A stretch of DNA of 64,000 bases from a bacterium A37T11 (lineage in GTDB: Bacteria > Bacteroidota > Bacteroidia > Sphingobacteriales > Sphingobacteriaceae): NCBI GenBank assembly GCA_900109895.1, contig FOBR01000009.1, positions 62,001 through 126,000 on the forward strand, written 5' to 3'. Positions 61,527 to 64,000 of this stretch are shown here, in pieces. Below the pieces are notes generated by a model that searched no databases, was not told where the DNA came from, and worked only from the letters and a program-made list of their open reading frames with translations. Within the stretch, counting starts at the first letter, position 1. The number at the start of each line of letters is the position of its first letter. Made by a program: the position numbers and the translations under genes.

Positions 61527-63353
61527 ATGGCACGCGCTAGATTAAACAGTGGGGATGTGCAGAAGGAAGAGCTTCCCAAAGCAAAACTGAATAAACATGC
61601 TTTAATAAATACGGGTAAACTTTTAAAGTATCTACATCCGTATCGGTTCAAATTTATGTTTGGAATGGTTTTTCTGTTCTTATCAAGCGTCATGATCTTA
61701 GCATTTCCGGCTATTTTAGGCGGTATGATCGATGCCGCCCAACACACCCGGCACAGTAAATGGCTACCCATAAGTATAACCTCCATCGCCAGCTGTGCTT
61801 TTTTGCTATTACTGGCACAGGCACTCCTCTCCTTTTTCCGTATTCGGTTTTTTGTGGAAGTTGCCGAACGAACACTGGCTGACCTGCGAAAAGCTACCTT
61901 TTTTAAACTTATTACGCTGCCCATGGATTTTTTTAACAATCGTAGGGTTGGCGAGCTAAACAGCCGCATTTCAGCCGATTTGACGCAGATCCAGGAAACG
62001 ATGACCACTACCCTGGCAGAGGCTGTCAGGCAAGTAATCCTTTTAGTTGGGGGTATTGTTTATTTATGCTTTGTATCGGGTAAACTAACGCTGCTAAATC
62101 TGTCCATCCTGCCAGTTCTCATCGTAACTGCCGTTTTCTTCGGCCGGTACATCCGTAACCTCTCACGGCGGGTGCAAGATCAGTTGGCCGATTCCAATAG
62201 TGTCATTCAGGAAACTCTCCAAGGCATCAGTAATGTTAAGGCATTTGTAAATGAATCATTCGAAGCTGATCGCTACCAAAATTCTTTGACAAAAGTAGTT
62301 AACTTGGCCTTGAAAAGCGCCACGTACCGCGGAATTTTTGCCTCATTCATTATTTTCTGCATCTTCGGCGCGGTGGTGGCTGTAGTATGGTACGGCTCTA
62401 CCCTCATTTCACAGGGTCAGCTTACGGTTGGTAATTTAACGACGTATATTATAGCCTCACTTTTTGTGGCCGGCTCTATGGGTAGTTTTCCAGAGTTATA
62501 TGCCAATATCCAAAAATCGGTTGGCGCCAGTGAGCGTGTTATAGAAATACTGGCCGAAGAACAGGAAGATGTTTCCATTATTGAAGCAGATAACCGTATT
62601 GAAGAGACCCTTAAAGGATCTCTTCAATTCCATCACGTATCATTCAGTTATCCATCGAGAAATGAAATTACAGTGCTCAATGAAGTCAGCTTTACGGCAA
62701 AGGCAGGTGAAAAAGTAGCCATCGTTGGACCAAGTGGGGCTGGTAAATCGACTTTAGCCTCTTTAATACTCCGATTTTATGATCCGCAATCAGGCGCTAT
62801 CCTATTTGACGGCAAAGATGCACGCGATTATAAACTGACCGATATAAGGCATCAGGTGGCCATCGTTCCGCAAGACGTATTGTTATTCGGCGGATCCATC
62901 CGCGACAATATTGCCTACGGAAAACTTAATGCCCATCCTCAAGATGTGATTGAAGCCGCGAAACGTGCCAATGCACATGAATTCATTATGAGCTTCCCGC
63001 AAGGATATGACACGTTGGTAGGCGAACGTGGGGTAAAGCTTTCAGGCGGGCAACGGCAACGGATCGCCATTGCCCGGGCCCTACTAAAAGATCCAGCCAT
63101 CCTGTTACTGGATGAGGCCACCTCTTCACTCGACTCTGAATCTGAACGCCTGGTGCAAGAAGCTTTGGAAGAGCTCATGAAAAACCGTACTTCCATCATC
63201 ATTGCTCATCGGCTTTCAACGATCAAAGAAGTAGACAAAATCGTGGTCATTGAAGCAGGCAAAGTAACTGAAGTTGGAACCCATCAGGAATTACTGCGTC
63301 ATGAAAATGGCCTCTATCGTTATCTCACCCATTTACAGTCGGCAAATACCTAA
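61527..63353 (+). CDS. ABC transporter, fused permease-ATPase half-transporter (MsbA/BmrA type)
   Basis: A 608-residue exporter half-molecule that must dimerise. Six membrane spans lie in about residues 50-330. The ATPase domain follows with GPSGAGKSTLA (about 402-412), SGGQRQRIAIARALLKDPAILLLDEATSSLDSES and the H-loop IIIAHRLSTIKEV. The N-terminal 35 residues are charged and cytoplasmic. The fold suits lipid A/lipid or drug export; MsbA cannot be told from BmrA-type drug exporters by sequence alone. Placed before the MBL-fold gene by 21 bp. Confidence 0.93.
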   Translation: MARARLNSGDVQKEELPKAKLNKHALINTGKLLKYLHPYRFKFMFGMVFLFLSSVMILAFPAILGGMIDAAQHTRHSKWLPISITSIASCAFLLLLAQALLSFFRIRFFVEVAERTLADLRKATFFKLITLPMDFFNNRRVGELNSRISADLTQIQETMTTTLAEAVRQVILLVGGIVYLCFVSGKLTLLNLSILPVLIVTAVFFGRYIRNLSRRVQDQLADSNSVIQETLQGISNVKAFVNESFEADRYQNSLTKVVNLALKSATYRGIFASFIIFCIFGAVVAVVWYGSTLISQGQLTVGNLTTYIIASLFVAGSMGSFPELYANIQKSVGASERVIEILAEEQEDVSIIEADNRIEETLKGSLQFHHVSFSYPSRNEITVLNEVSFTAKAGEKVAIVGPSGAGKSTLASLILRFYDPQSGAILFDGKDARDYKLTDIRHQVAIVPQDVLLFGGSIRDNIAYGKLNAHPQDVIEAAKRANAHEFIMSFPQGYDTLVGERGVKLSGGQRQRIAIARALLKDPAILLLDEATSSLDSESERLVQEALEELMKNRTSIIIAHRLSTIKEVDKIVVIEAGKVTEVGTHQELLRHENGLYRYLTHLQSANT

Positions 63354-63374
63354 TTTTTTGCTATCTTCGCCCCA

Positions 63375-64000
63375 ATGACTACACTAACCGTTTGGGGCGC
63401 AGCAAAACAAGTAACTGGCAGTATGCATTTGCTTGAATTGGACAATTATAACATCTTAATAGATTGTGGCCTCGATTATGAGCGTAACGGCGACGCGTCT
63501 ACCAACGAAGTTTTTCCTTTTGATCCGGCGTCCATTGATGTAGTGATCCTATCTCATGCACATATTGACCATTCGGGAAACTTGCCCACACTCCTACGAC
63601 TTGGATTTGAAGGGCAGATTATCTGCACGCAAGCCACCGCAGCCATTGCGGAGTTACTCATGCTTGATTCAGTAAACATTTTTCTAAGCAAGCAACGCCG
63701 AAAGAGTAAACGCAGCAAAAAAAAGCATCACGCTGAAAAGAAGCCACTTTATTTGCAGCATCACGTAATGGACACGGTTGAGCGATTTGTGACGATTGCT
63801 TACAACAAACCCTTCTCATTGAATGGGCAAATAAGTGTTACGCTGATTCCCGTGGGACATTTACTCGGTGCCGCCGCAGTCATTATTGACGTGGATGACC
63901 ACCACGTACAAAAACGCATTGCTTTTACTGGGGATATTGGGAGGAAAGGTGCTCCCCTGTTAAACGACCCTCAGCTTTTACCACAAGTAGACTACCTTAT
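63375..64000 (+). CDS. Metallo-beta-lactamase-fold RNA-processing nuclease, N-terminal part (cut by window edge)
   Basis: The ATG at 63375 opens a frame that runs past the window end (about 208 codons). The start MTTLTVWGAAKQVTGSMHLL, then LIDCGLDYE, and the metal motif LSHAHIDHSGNLPTLLRLGF (HxHxDH) followed by LIPVGHLLGAAAVII and AFTGDIGRKGAPLLN are the beta-CASP family pattern (CPSF/YsgA-like). It is probably a ribonuclease acting on RNA. The beta-CASP and C-terminal parts are outside the window. Confidence 0.85.
   Translation, partial: MTTLTVWGAAKQVTGSMHLLELDNYNILIDCGLDYERNGDASTNEVFPFDPASIDVVILSHAHIDHSGNLPTLLRLGFEGQIICTQATAAIAELLMLDSVNIFLSKQRRKSKRSKKKHHAEKKPLYLQHHVMDTVERFVTIAYNKPFSLNGQISVTLIPVGHLLGAAAVIIDVDDHHVQKRIAFTGDIGRKGAPLLNDPQLLPQVDYL

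Overview
The window reads as a chromosomal, mostly housekeeping stretch from a member of the Bacteroidota, most likely a Sphingobacteriaceae-type bacterium. The evidence is the gene content (a type IX secretion plug protein, Bacteroidota-type DUF4294, DUF4230 and LptD-like proteins, a bacillithiol deacetylase, futalosine-route menaquinone genes) and the promoters, which repeatedly match the Bacteroidota pattern TTTG-N19/20-TAnnTTTG. Coding density is high. No intergenic gap exceeds about 310 bp, and the largest, before metY, is filled by a promoter and a SAM-I riboswitch. I see no phage, transposase, CRISPR array or rRNA operon.

Layout. 1-2.6 kb (minus): an export-linked operon of a Cys-less formylglycine-generating-enzyme-like protein, a Tat-exported Gfo/Idh/MocA oxidoreductase and an ApbE flavin transferase cut by the window edge. 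2.8-9.7 kb: a nitrilase-family amidase, a kinase/CBM9-like/small membrane protein operon next to a LacI-type regulator, then DUF4294-bshB1-lolD plus an overlapping orphan. 9.8-16.3 kb (plus): the Rel/SpoT alarmone enzyme, a Fur-family regulator, and purA-pabB-LpxR-like. 16.3-22.7 kb (minus): arfB, DUF4230, trxB, an acyl-CoA carboxylase beta gene broken by one extra base in an A tract, and mqnA-phosphatase-mqnE. 22.8-25.6 kb (plus): riboswitch-controlled metY-hom. 25.8-32.4 kb: threonine dehydrogenase divergent from an Lrp-family regulator, a histone-H1-like repeat protein, cbpM/cbpA, an rRNA/tRNA methyltransferase, tRNA-Cys, a small basic protein and pyrD.

32.5-44.8 kb: a secreted beta-propeller/cytochrome c protein with a DUF1080-like partner, an ABC-F ATPase, a T9SS plug protein, a thioesterase, an EVE-domain protein, a hybrid histidine kinase, SlyD and a DUF255 thioredoxin-fold protein. 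44.9-52.4 kb: aminopeptidase P, mazG with a methyltransferase, a MATE pump, a 2-oxoacid dehydrogenase E2 and cinA. 52.5-64 kb: envelope genes (lptD-like, divergent amidase, mlaD-like), a tightly overlapped purC-STAS-rnz operon, phoH, a SAM hydrolase, an ABC exporter and the start of a beta-lactamase-fold nuclease.

Nothing here is a clear-cut novel system. The best leads are the flavin/oxidoreductase/SUMF operon, the kinase/CBM9 operon, the frameshifted carboxylase, two apparently leaderless genes, a terminator-like hairpin in the amidase leader, and a phosphatase embedded in the menaquinone genes. All family assignments come from reading motifs by eye; no database search was run.
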